DNA of 64,000 nt. It comes from Harmothoe impar (Eukaryota; Annelida; Polychaeta; Phyllodocida; Polynoidae). The notes under the pieces are model-generated. The model did no database searches. It was not told where the DNA came from and saw only the letters and a list, made by a program, of their open reading frames with translations. The DNA is taken from positions 43,538,175-43,602,174 of the forward strand of contig OX381705.1 of NCBI GenBank assembly GCA_947462335.1, read 5' to 3'. This document shows positions 34,135 to 44,285 of this stretch, piece by piece; position 1 is the first letter of the stretch, and each line of letters begins with the position of its first letter. The position numbers and the translations under genes were made by a program.

Positions 34135-34308
34135 TGTAGTGTTTGACTACCACACCTATGTACGACGTAGTAGGCCAAGGCGGGAATGCTCACAGACGCC
34201 GTATAGGTGCGCCATCTAGAGAGTAAATAAAGAACCACTACGACGGACAATATGGGCGGCTAGACCGCGTACGTTATGACTCCTGTGTTAATCTCTTCAT
34301 ACACCACA
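34135..34308 (+). repeat. TRIM-like element 3' LTR
   Basis: Same length and ends as the 5' LTR; GGGAATGCTC here against GGGAACGCTC there is the one difference noticed. Confidence 0.92.
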
Positions 34309-34338
34309 ACTCCCTAAAATGGCTTCAAATAAAAAATA

Positions 34339-34648
34339 AACACAAATGCCAACTACATTATAATACAATATCTGATGTATTTCACTCGTGGGGGCTGGGG
34401 CATATCCCACTCAGCCTGTGGCTTTGTGGGATAATATCAGGGGCGGATCCAGGGGGGGGGGCGCAAGGGGCGCGCCTCCCCCCATTTTTTTGGTAAATTT
34501 TAATTTAGATGGTTCAACACCCCCAATGCTGTAGGTATTACGGCGCCCCCCATTTCCCAAATTCCCTCATCCGCCCCTGGATATGGCCCCAGCCCCCACT
34601 CGTGAAGTACAACAGAGATGGTATCAATGGGCGTTGGCATTTGTCTAT
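34339..34648. mobile_element. Fold-back MITE (~70-bp arms) split by a hAT-type element
   Basis: The left arm (ACAAATGCCAAC onward, then CTCGTGGGGGCTGGGGCATA) and the right arm (CCCCAGCCCCCACTCG onward to GTTGGCATTTGT) are inverted copies. A 142-bp element with CAGGGGCGGATC/CATCCGCCCCTG ends (34438-34579) separates them. Confidence 0.72.
34438..34579. mobile_element. hAT-type mini-element nested in the fold-back MITE
   Basis: Begins CAGGGGCGGATCC and ends ATCCGCCCCTG, an imperfect inverted repeat of the CAGGGGCGGAT type common in animal hAT MITEs. The 8-bp duplication is not clean (ATAATAT on the left against GGATATG on the right). Confidence 0.6.
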
Positions 34649-34840
34649 ATATTTTTCGACATAGGCCTATATATAGGATGGGCGGGAAGATGGGTCATCG
34701 CGTAGGGTTCAGATCGGTGCAGACTGATATTTCTGACTGAAAGGTAAGAACTCGGTTTTGGTTTTATAATGAAGGGGGGGGGGGGGGGGGTAGATGGGGG
34801 GGGGGTGTCGCATGTCGATTTTAAGAAATGACCATGTCAC

Positions 34841-35701
34841 ATCCCAGCAAGCAACGGTACGTTGGGCCAACGTCAGCAGGTCGCAAGCAACATTCTAACG
34901 TTGGCACACGTCTGCCAACGTTGGTACAACGTTGGTAAATTGACGTTGTACAAACTTTGGCAATACTCCCAATGTTTTGCCAACGTTGATACAACGGAGG
35001 ATAAATAATGTCATTCCAACGTTGGCATAATGCTGTATCTCCAACCTCCACCAGATGGCATTGGAGGTTGTAAGAAGATACTTTCCCCAGCAGATACATT
35101 ATCTCTCTCAGAATTGGCTAATAATTGGGGGTCATGGGTGTTTTATATAGCATTTGAAACCAAGTATGTTCTCTTTATAATCCAATGTATTCCTTATTAC
35201 CACCTTTAATATGTTATATAAAAGAATCCTGGCAATATTCCGATAAGGACACCTTTTTGTAGGCAATGACAGGTAGATAAAGTGTAGGGAAAGGATAAGA
35301 ATCTGTATCACTTCTTGGCCATTCAAGCTGAGATTAAGGTGAAATGAAAATAGAGAAATACTCTTAAATGATGATTGCTCACAGCCATTAGGCCTATATG
35401 ATGAGCAAACTATGTTCACTTATTCTCTCCAATCACACATTAATAATCAAAGTTGCATAAACACCACAAACAAATGTCATATTTAACCATAAAGTGGTAG
35501 GGTAGACGTTGGCACAACGTCAATATCTGACGTTGGTACAACGTTAAGCCAACGTCATGCCAATGGCGACGTTGGCGACGTTGGCACATAGTAGAAATCG
35601 CCGGCCAAAAGGTAGTTGTGACAACGTCAATGTCCAACGTCATGCCAATGCCAGCTAACGTTGAACCAACGTTGGTACAACGTCAGAATGCTAGCTGGGA
35701 T
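34841..35701. mobile_element. 861-bp MITE built of palindromic CAACGTTGG motifs, GTCAC target duplication
   Basis: Inverted ends ATCCCAGC(A/T)(A)GC are flanked by GTCAC at 34836-34840 and 35702-35706. Both arms are packed with CCAACGTTGG, TACAACGTT and ACGTCA words, on the order of 20 in total, clustered at 34850-35035 and 35505-35695 around an AT-rich centre. No coding frame. It was inserted into another repeat whose ATGTCGATTTTAAGAAATG words lie on both sides (34810, 35920-36050). Confidence 0.82.
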
Positions 35702-36240
35702 GTCACCAAGGAAAAGGCCATGTCACTAGTGTCATTAAGGAAAAGAATTTAGGGGCATAGAGAGAGTTATAATTGGGGGTCTTGGGGCCACAGGCCCCAG
35801 GAAAATTTAGGGATTTGAAAACCCACAGGGACCAAATTTGAAGAAAGGGTTTGGTAGCCTTCTTCACTCTAGGGGCTTATATGAGATTCTTTTTTCATGT
35901 CACTAAGCCCCATATGTCACATGCCGATTTTATATTAAGAAATGCCCATGTCACATGTCACTTAACTGGCCATGTCCCGTGTCGATTTTAAGAAATGACC
36001 ATGTCGCCATGTCGATTTTAAGAAATGCCCATGTCGCCATGTCGATTTTGGGGGTCTATACCCATTACAATACAGTCAACGCCCTCCTAACGACCACCCC
36101 TCTAGAGCGACCACCTCACCATTGCGACCACTTTTCAAAGTCTCAACCGTTTTCCCCTTTATTTAGATATTTAAAAAAAGTCCCCCTCAGGCCTTTAATG
36201 CCACCACAAACGACGTGTTTGGATCAGCTGTCTCGATCAT

Positions 36241-36292
36241 CTGATCCGATCAGAGCATATCAAACATGTTTGATATGCTCTGATCCGATCAG
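36241..36292. repeat. 52-bp loopless palindrome
   Basis: CTGATCCGATCAGAGCATAT is followed by its complement with no spacer: two 26-bp arms with one mismatching pair, centred on CAAACATGTTTG. Such a structure could extrude a cruciform. Confidence 0.9.
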
Positions 36293-36320
36293 TGGGAGTC
36301 CCGCAAACAGTGGGGGTCTG

Positions 36321-36479
36321 TGTAAAGTTAGGGAATTTTGGACTAAAATATCATGCAGATATAGACACACTCTGGACTCAATGAAGTGCAAGTCATCTCT
36401 GTTTATTCAGTAAGGGTTCAGCAGCAGTAGACAATGCTGGCTTCTGATTGGTCGATGATATAGACATAATACTATGACA
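36321..36479 (-). repeat. Probable 3' LTR of the gypsy remnant, with polypurine tract
   Basis: On the - strand a purine tract AAAAGGGGAGA (36480-36490) precedes TGTCATAG...CTTTACA (159 bp, TG...CA), containing AATAAA near 36405. It is in the right place and orientation for the integrase-bearing remnant at 36862-38646. No 5' partner is in the window. Confidence 0.6.
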
Positions 36480-36525
36480 TCTCCCCTTTTAATACCAGAA
36501 GTCTCTTGTCGACAGTCTCATAGTT

Positions 36526-36758
36526 GGGGGTCCAGAGGGGCCCCCCCTGAGGTCACAAAGTCGCCTCTTTTAAAGGCTACAGGTCATAAAGTCGCCTTTT
36601 AAAAAAAATATCCAGGTCGCAGGTCACTTTTTTACTATATATCAGTATGGCCATTTGAAAACAGCAGGTCGCAGGTCACAAAAATTAATGGTCCAGGTCG
36701 AAAAGTCACCTGGAAAACGGCCCAGGTCGCCAGGTCGCCTTTTACCCCTCTGGAGCCA
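36526..36758. mobile_element. MITE with AGGTCGC sub-repeats, CATAGTT duplication
   Basis: CATAGTT at 36519-36525 and 36759-36765 flank ends sharing TCCAGAGGGG in inverted orientation. Inside, AGGTC(G/A)C(A)-type words recur about nine times in varied spacing. It sits between the gypsy remnant's integrase and its 3' LTR. Confidence 0.72.
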
Positions 36759-36861
36759 CATAGTTTTCTGTTACATTACTTTTATCAATATGTTATTTCA
36801 AACTGACTTTTCAATATGGCTGTTCTTTATGACTGTTTGTTATGACTGTATGACTCAGAAA

Positions 36862-38646
36862 CTACTTATTTTCTATTAAGCGATCTGGCCTCTTAACACT
36901 TCTGGTTGAGCGGCGAAGTTCAGGTGTGGCAGAAGCTGCTGATTGACTAGTCCCTGAATCAACAGAACCAGAAGCACCAGGTGTCTCTACAGGACCTGGC
37001 ATTGGACTCGCACAATATGTTTGCGGGTCTCGAACTGGTTTCTTGGGTGTCACAGTTGGAGTTGGGATAGCTGGTTGGAGATGTTGTGTGTTTCTCCTAG
37101 TTGTTCCAGTCTCTGTCTGCACGACATACAACCTTGGTGTGTCAGCTGCACTGCTAACAACTCCCGGCCGATTCCAGCCCTTCTGGTTGTCGTCCTTCAT
37201 GACGATGCTCTCGCCCGGCTGCAATGGCTGCAGGGGACGAACGCCATGTCGATGATTATAATGCTCTGCATAAGTCTCCTTAGTTGCCTGATCTCTGTGA
37301 AGAACAGCCTCTCGTTCAGGCCACCTAGGCTCTAGGGTTGCTGGAAGCACTGGCAGGGTTGTCTGGATATGACGACCCAACATAAGCTTAGATGGGCTAC
37401 ATCCAGTTGCTGCTATCGGTGTGTCTCTGTAAACCATCAGACCTAACCAAGGGTCTGTTTGGCTGAGAATCCACTTGGCAGTCTGTACGGCATGCTCTAC
37501 CTCCCCATTTGCATTCGGGAGATATGGGCTAGAGGTGATATGACTAAACCTGTGCTTTAGCCCCAGCTTCTTGAAGTCACCAGAGATAAACTGGGGACCA
37601 TTGTCTGAAACCACTTCCTTTGGTGACCCAAACCTAGCAAACACATCCTCCATTCTACTCGTTACTGACTCTGCTGTTGTCCTATAAAGGCGTGATACCT
37701 CAATCCACCTTGAGTAATAGTCAACTAACACAAGGTAATCCTTGCCTTTGAACTGACAGAGATCTGCCCCAACCCTCTGCCATGGACCTTGAGGCAAAGG
37801 TGTAGGAAGCAGTGGCTCCTTTCGTTAGGTTGGTCTGGCTATCTGGCAGGGCTCACATGCGCTAACGATCGTTTTTACATCCGTAGTGAGGCCTGGCCAC
37901 CAAACTCCAAGTCTGGCCCTCTCTAGACACTTTGTAAGGCCTTGGTGTCCGTCATGAATCCTGCTAAGGATCTCATGTCTCATGACAACTGGAATCACAA
38001 TCCTGTTGCCAAACACCAATAGACCGTCTGTTACAGATAACATCGCTCTATGAGCATACAACTCGTGTAAACTCTCGGGCACATCCTTCTGATATTTTGG
38101 CCATCCTGTCAGGGTAAAGACTATCGCTGCTTGTAACACTGAGTCATTCTGCGTCGCTGCTCTCGGATCGTCTCTTTTCTGAGGTGATGCAGGGAACCCA
38201 GCTACGACGTATTGAACATAGAGATCAACATCCTCAGCTGTGCTGCTTAAGGCATTTGTTGACATCGGACTCCTGGATAGGGCATCAGAAACATACATGT
38301 CCTTCCCAGGTATGTACTTCGCTTGCGCGTTGTACCTCATGAGTCTCATGAGAAGTCTCTGGCACCTCAGCGGCACATTATCCAGGTCTCTAGAATTTAT
38401 GAGAGGTACTAGCGGTTTGTGATCAGTCTCCAGTGTGAAGGATTCCAATCCGCATAGGAACCGGTCTACTCCATCTAGAACCTCCATCATTTTTCGCATG
38501 AATATTTCTGGCGCTGACGTGATACCAAAAGGTGAGCGCTTGAAACAGTACCTCCCAAATGGGGTTAAGAACGTTGTCAGTTCCTGGCTTTCCACATCAA
38601 GTGGGATTTGGTAGAATCCACTGGCAGCATCTAAACATGAGAACAT
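36862..38646 (-). pseudogene. Gypsy-type pol remnant: truncated RT/RNase H plus integrase, RT active site deleted
   Basis: On the - strand the frame starts abruptly inside RT (FSCLDAASGFYQIPL), runs to EIFMRKMMEVLDGVD, then jumps directly to the RNase H tail RFLCGLESFTLETDHKPLVP. The segment that should hold the YxDD catalytic box and the first RNase H motifs is missing. An integrase zinc-binding region (DGHQGLTKCLER, then CEPCQIARP) is followed by an in-frame TAA at 37825-37827. The integrase core resumes in the same frame (DNGPQF, then NGEVEHAVQT) to 36862. The element is 5'-truncated, internally deleted and stop-containing, so it cannot be autonomous. Its RT relatives are Ty3/gypsy elements of the K02A2.6-like kind. 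Confidence 0.85.
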
Positions 38647-39260
38647 TTCTATACATAATATACTGACCTACTTTAACATCATTTGCATAATTTGCATATT
38701 TTGTGCTCTAAACTATGCTCATAAACTAAATTTCAACTTGTAATCTAGACTTGCAGTACAATTATACAAATTATGCAAATCAGGTAAAATAGGTCCATAT
38801 TAGAATATTAGAATATGGGGCTGCATTTCAATTGAATGTTCAATGTATTCAGAATATGAGAGTCTGCTGTAAAATTTGATACAGAATTTAGAGCTTTTCA
38901 ACTTGACCTAGTTTTTATATAGTCTATAATTGGTTTACCGGTAGGAGTTAAATAAAAGGGCATTGGCGGCCCTATTCTAATTATCATTCTAAATAATATT
39001 ACTATCATAGATCTATCAGTCAACCAGTAGGTTGAGTAGTAATTCTCATATGTAACTGCTATTATGTTAATATAAGTAATATATGAATGAGAAGACACAA
39101 GGCAGGGGTGTGGTGGAAAATGTACAAATATCAGCCTTTTATTACTGAATAGTACCACAAATACATCACAACAAAAGAAGTCACACTCACTCTTTTTCGT
39201 GACACATGTCTCAAGACCCAACATCAGTCTAGCGTCTTCCGGATTGCGAGTGGATAAATT
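38647..39260. repeat. AT-rich interspersed repeat copy
   Basis: The segment 38812-38930 (ATATGGGGCTGCATTTCAA, then TTTAGAGCTTTTCAACTTGA) resembles 63470-63570. ATTATGCAAAT(C/G)AGG at 38775 resembles 44137. One dispersed family probably lies at all three sites. No coding frame is recognised. Confidence 0.45.
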
Positions 39261-40189
39261 TTATCCTCTTGTAAACTGATCAAATAGTGGCCGCTGGCCG
39301 AGGATCGCCGGTCCCTCATCGGCTTGACGCCTGACTGACATAGCTATTGAGACTTTACACTCCTGGAGTCTTATATCGCAAAAACAATCAACATTAGTCG
39401 ACCCCCCAGGTAAGGACTGAGTCCAATAAATATCAACAACATTATCATAATACATATCAACATTTTCACAATAAATATCATACAGAAAACCCAATCTCGT
39501 GAGGTTAACAGTATTGAAATTTTGAGTTTATCATTAATCACAGTATAACCAATGGGGAAAAAGACCCAAGCCAGCCTAGTGGATCACCACCTTTAGCGCC
39601 CTGAACCAGACCACTTAGTAAGGCTCGGACACACCAAGGGGAGTTAGGCATATCTTGCAGGTATACTGAATAGCTGAAGCGACCAAACTGGTCATTTTAA
39701 GCAGAATTTACCTTAATCTGCACATACCCGGTATGGGAGGAGACCGTGGAGGCGGTAATATTGTGCGGCAAAGCCGTCATATGGGAGATCCTTAGAAGGT
39801 CCCTGTACCCAAGAAGGGCTGAAACCAAGAACAACAGGTCGTCCTGGTTAGATAAATCTAACAGCTTAAAAATACACATCATATCATTAGGAGTCAAAGG
39901 GTATCTCTCAACCCTGGAGACCTTGGCAGACCGCTCAATACCATTTAGGGTCTGTTTTAAAAGGAAGCCTTCGCTAAAATCAGAAAAATCCCTCAACTTT
40001 TGGAAGTACCGAACCCCCGAAATATAATTTCTTATTGAGACGGGCATAAAGTCTCAGACAAATGGCAGAACAAGGTAAGTTTTTTAATTCAAACTGCCTA
40101 CAAAAAGAATTATACCTTTTCACCTGAGCACTTCGAGTCACCCTAGTGGCTGGCGCTACCCCCACCTCCGCATACCGACCCTGAGCCAT
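39261..40189 (-). pseudogene. Ngaro-like tyrosine recombinase, broken and truncated
   Basis: The N-terminal core-binding region (VKRYNSFCRQFELKNLPC) starts near 40189. After a frame change it continues as IRNYISGVRYFQKLRDF and LTPNDMMCIFKLLDLSN, then ALLGYRDLLRISHM, which includes the first catalytic Arg region. An in-frame TAA near 39697 interrupts it, but related sequence (FGRFSYSVYLQD) continues to about 39545. The HxxR and Tyr motifs that should follow are not found, so the catalytic half is lost. The 39261-39494 frame is not recognisably recombinase. Confidence 0.7.
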
Positions 40190-40240
40190 GAGGAGGCTGG
40201 TGAGTTTATTTACTGAGAATAGAAGGCATATTAGTGTCTT

Positions 40241-40930
40241 TCAAATATAGGTCACATTTTTCAGGAACCCCCTGTATGGTAGCCTAGAGAGGTGGTCAGC
40301 CAAAACATTATCTTTTGTGTTAATGTAGGAAGCATGTAACTCCATATTATGAATAAAGCACAGCCAATATAATTCCCTTAACCATTCCATACATAATTTA
40401 GTTTTGCTACGACCCGTATTTATCATGGCAAGTACCTGCATATTGTCCGTTACCACGCTTACTTTCCTGTTAGTATACTTTTGAACCCACCTCTTTAGCC
40501 CAACCACAACAGGCCAAAGTTCATAAACATTAATGTTCTTTTTGTGAACCCTAATATTATCCATCTGGGGAGCGTCAAGCTGGTGAGACTTGCTAATACC
40601 GGTAGGCACACTGTGGCCGTCCCAAACACCATAAAAATAATCGTCTCCACTCCATGCGCCGAAACCGCGGGTAGAGGCGTCAGATACCATAGGATCAGAG
40701 TGAATAACCTTTCTCATAAGGGCCCGACAATTAAAAACGTCACAAAATTGTCTCCACCATTGAAGGTCTTTCTTCGTCTCCTCATCTAGGAATATTGCCC
40801 TGCATGGTCTAACCCTAGCGCAGAGATCGTAAAGGCGCCTGCTATAGATCCAACCCCCCCTAACAATTTGGGCGCAGAAAGTCATAAGGCCGCCCACCTT
40901 CTGGAGCCTTTTCTTGGAAACATATACCAT
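40241..40930 (-). pseudogene. Ngaro-like RNase H segment
   Basis: About 229 codons continuing from RT in another frame. It has the RNase H Asp motif (DASTRGFGAWSGDD), VTDNMQVLAMINTG, and the terminal NVLADHLSR typical of YR-element RNase H. A damaged ~170-bp stretch separates it from the RT frame at 41100. Confidence 0.8.
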
Positions 40931-41099
40931 ACCTAAACACTCATCCAGGGCTGAGGAGAACCTATCAACCTTAACAATGAGGGAGAGACAATTCCATTTT
41001 TTCCGAATCTATAGTGGTTCCTAAGAAGACAGTGACCTTACTGGGCTCAGTCACTTTATTTAAAAGAGACCTGAAAACCTAAGAACTACATTACTTCTA

Positions 41100-41930
41100 T
41101 TAAAATGTCCTGTGCCTCCTGCACTCATCCTCACCCTTAGCTAATATGATAAAATCGTCTAAGTAATTAACAATCAGATCCACACCATAGCCTTTTGCTA
41201 CAGCAACCACAAAGTCGGACAAGGAATTTAAAATGTTGGGCGCACATCTCAACCCAAAACTCAGCCTGTTGTTAACGTAATACTCTAGACCCTGACCCTG
41301 ATGCCAAGCGAAACCTTGGTAGCCTACATGGGGACCATATACAGATACACTGCGGTACGCTGACTTTAAATCCACCACACAAGAAAACATATCTTTTTCC
41401 AACAATTCCACTACAGTGTTAACTGAATTATAGGAGAAAGGGACATAAGTCTCCTTCATATAATTATTAATACATTTTTTCTCGGGCATTGAACAATCTG
41501 TGATAGGCCCAAGTTTCCCATTCGATTTTTCTACACCCCCTAAGGCGTGAACACACCTAGGTGGCGACTCTACCTTTGTAACAAAACCATCCTTGGTTGC
41601 CTGGTCCACAATGGCACACATTTCCTCAAGAAAATCCCCCTCCAGAATTGTCTTATAATTACTGCAACGGTACGAGGTATCACAAGACTCATCAACTATT
41701 TTAAAGCCTTGAACGACTCCCTCCCAAATAAATTTTGCCCAGTCAGGTTTGCCTACACACACATTCCCTTTCCCGGAAATAAAATTAGCAAATCTGCACG
41801 GCTTTAGTTGGGAGAATTCACAAGCAATCCTGTGGGTGCATGAACAAGAACCAGCCAGACATGTACTTAACACGATAATATCCGGGAGAGTACCCCCCCC
41901 CCCCCTCAATAGTATAGAGCAGTTTCCCAC
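41100..41930 (-). pseudogene. Ngaro-like reverse transcriptase segment
   Basis: About 276 codons with the RT blocks ITDCSMPEKKCINNYM, VVDLKSAYRSVSV (motif A), SFGLRCAPNI and NYLDDFIILAKG (catalytic YLDD). The first ~40 codons have no clear match. The frame is lost at its 3' end after EDECRR. It is on the - strand, downstream of the gag pieces, and separated from them by a gypsy solo LTR. Confidence 0.82.
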
Positions 41931-42035
41931 CCTCGGGCTCAGCCAACTTGCTCACCCCGGGTGGGTCACTAATAGGATCAGAAATAATCGCCTGCTGCAG
42001 AGCACCACCTTCACATACTGCTTGATCTATACTAC

Positions 42036-42446
42036 TGTAATAAACGAGACTTTGTTCCTTATAATACTGGTAATGCTATTAAGTAAAGAACAAGGTCGAC
42101 ACAGTTCGGATCAAGTGTACAGGTTGCAAATCTAAGGTTTATTCAGGAACCTAGACAGGCGTAGCTATTTCAGTGCGAACTCCCTGTAGAGTTCGGAGCA
42201 GGTCAGTGGGCTTGTAGCCGATATGATCAACAGGGCCTCTGTCCAGATCGGATCCAGAGTGACCGACGAGTCCCATTGGACGCTGGCTATATATAGGCGA
42301 CTAGCCTGCGCGCGCACACGCAGACCGGAAGCCTATAGCGACCTCTGTCCATACTCCAAGCCCGGCTGAAGGGTTCGGACAGAGTTCGCAACACAGTGTC
42401 CAACAGAACCCGCCATATGATTAACGCTTAACCCTAGCCCCTACAC
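42036..42446 (-). repeat. Solo LTR of the same gypsy family as the 50.4-63.1 kb element
   Basis: 411 bp, TGTAATAAACGAG...CCCCTACA on the + strand, clearly homologous to the 437-bp LTRs at 50442 and 62671 but more diverged. It lacks the ~26-bp GGTAGGTG/CACCTACC hairpin segment those carry. Flanks are CTAC on the left and CCAC on the right, an eroded 4-bp duplication. It inserted into the Ngaro-like element, then lost its interior by LTR-LTR recombination. Confidence 0.85.
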
Positions 42447-42771
42447 CACTCACAGTCGGCGGCGCCCGCTGCAGGTCGACAAAGTCACATACTACTCCCT
42501 GCACCAATTGAGGGTTATTGTCGTCTAGCACCACACTCAAACTGACTCCCCTATTCACCTTACTCCTGGCACAAAAACAGGCGCCTGGGGGTTTAAAAAA
42601 TATTTTCTTTTACATGGAGAGAATATGGGGGCAAGTGGATTCAAATAGACACCATGGTCCACTCCCGCTGTACTAGCAGGGAGAGATTGTTAAGCATTAA
42701 CATGAGCAGAACATATTTTACCGACGACAACCAACTGCTCACATCTGCTCGGGAAGACCTACTTTATGGTC

Positions 42772-43322
42772 TTAGAGCCTGAGCAACACGTAGAACCATG
42801 GCTTGCCGAACGGCAGAACATGCACACATGGGGATATTTTGTATTGTGCTAGTTTACACACCTCCTCTTTGTTATACATGAAGCATGCCCTTTTATCATT
42901 AGAGTTGCTCGCCCCACCGCTAGACTTTTTGGACGGGCTGCTCTTGCCCGCCACCACGGTAGCGTCAAAACTAAAGTAACACAGGACATCAGTGTTCTTA
43001 CTGTGGCTGAATGCCTCAACCCCATCTACATTGGCTCTTGTACGAACAGCCTTATCATAATTAGAGCAGAAGGCCTGTATATGCGAGTCATAGCCTTTTC
43101 ACATAACACTTCAACATGCTCAAGTACTGAGAGAATGGCCTCAATTGGCTCACCCTGCTCTAACAGAACCCTAACTGTCCTAGTATTAATAAGGAAGAGA
43201 GATTCTACACTATCAATCTTAATACTGCGTTCTAGGAAGTTACGTTGATCAAATGGTTCATAGTCACTACCTTTGGGTTTAACTACAGAGTAGTGACCGT
43301 TGCATCGATGACGACCCTCCAA
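42772..43322 (-). pseudogene. Ngaro-like Gag, middle and zinc-finger segments
   Basis: A ~98-codon frame (43026-43322; FDQRNFLERSIKIDSVESLF, then GEPIEAILSVLEHVEVLCEK) and a ~60-codon frame (42772-42957). The latter has CFMYNKEEVCKLAQ and SPCVHV, which look like the Cys/His cluster found in Gag of YR elements. Frame breaks near 42960-43025 and 43320 separate them from each other and from the N-terminal piece. Confidence 0.6.
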
Positions 43323-43669
43323 AACTGACGACCCTCTCGAGGACGACCTGGAGCGCCTTCCTTCATCCAGCGTGGTGGCGATAAAGGTGATGGCTGTCTC
43401 CTCCGAGGTCTAGCCCCACCTTGATCCACCTCTTCACCCTTCTCTAGTGTGGCCTGGATGCTGCCCAGTGTCGACGACAGCCTGTCCAAGGTCCCCTCCA
43501 CCGACGATAAACGACTCGCCATCGTCATCAGGTCGTCACTCGCTCTCTTCAACGACTTCTTCATCTGGTCGTCACCTCTGGCCGACGGTAAAGATCCGCC
43601 TGAGCCCTCAGCGGCCTCATCGTGGGCCGGAGTTGGGGTCTTTTTCGCTGGGGATTTCCTCTTACCCAT
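43283..43669 (-). pseudogene. Ngaro-like Gag, N-terminal coiled-coil segment
   Basis: ATG at 43669 begins MGKRKSPAKKTPTPAHDEA. A heptad-rich stretch follows (LKRASDDLMTMASRLSSVEG, then LDRLSSTLGSIQATLEK), then an Arg/Pro-rich part. The frame leaves the gag register near 43320. It is the first gene of the - strand Ngaro-like element. Confidence 0.6.
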
Positions 43670-43779
43670 GTTGACTTCTCTACGACTTCTCTACGACTTC
43701 TTCACGTCTTCAATTTTTCAAAACACCGAGAGATCCGTTTTCATTGATCGTATAGCCCCAACTGTCAATATTTGACGCG

Positions 43780-44285
43780 AGTGGTCTTGTGTAGTGACGT
43801 AACACCTACTGGAAGTCTCCATGATGACGTGACGACCTATGATGTCACGCCCCGGATGATGGCGCCATCTGACAGGGGATGGACGAACTACCTCCCACGA
43901 CGATGGCGCCACCAGTGGTCAGCCCTGGAACAAGTCGTTCCCGGTGAGGGAACTGCCACGCCTTCCTGGAATTATACTGGTATAGGGTTATACAGTGTAA
44001 AATGGCCTTACAATTCAAAATTCCAGGTGCCTCACATTTTTTACTGAAAAGGCACCTATCAAAGTATATGGTGACTGGGTGTTATGCATTTTAAACAAGT
44101 CAAACTTGTGATCTAGATTTTGAGCACAAATATGAAAATTATGCAAATGAGGTTGAAAATAGCGGCAACCAGCTAGAGACGTGTGAGAGGGGGCTCCCGG
44201 GGTTTTGAGCAGAAAACATAGTCAAACTTATCGGAGAGGACTGGAACTTCACAATAGTTGGTACATAAACATACCTAGAATCGCC
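43780..44285. other. Junction of Ngaro-like element and LINE; presumed LINE 5' region
   Basis: No coding frame. Holds a copy of the dispersed repeat seen at 38.65-38.93 and 63.47-63.66 kb (TTCCAGGTGCCTCACATTTT at 44020; ATTATGCAAATGAGG at 44137). The exact LINE 5' end is not visible. Confidence 0.4.

Larger units (their letters stand above)
32535..34308 (+). mobile_element. TRIM-like non-autonomous LTR retrotransposon, complete
   Basis: Two 174-bp direct repeats (32535-32708 and 34135-34308), each beginning TGTAGTG and ending CACCACA, flank a 1,426-bp interior. The flanking 5-bp duplication ACTCC is perfect (32530-32534 and 34309-34313). A primer site (32712) and a polypurine tract (34121-34134) are in the right places. 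The interior has no RT, protease or integrase, only tandem repeats and low-complexity frames, so it must be moved by another element's proteins. The LTRs differ at about one position, indicating recent insertion. Confidence 0.93.
32214..34314. mobile_element. MITE with TAA target duplication, split by a TRIM-like LTR element
   Basis: Inverted ends GGGAGTGCTCATTTTTTAAC (32214) and the matching GTTAAAAAAATGAGCACTCC (to 32534) plus C at 34314 are flanked by TAA at 32211-32213 and 34315-34317. Removing the 1,774-bp LTR element and one 5-bp duplication leaves a ~322-bp MITE rich in G-runs and AAAAATTT words. The same ends occur at 22.7 and 24.5 kb. Confidence 0.75.
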
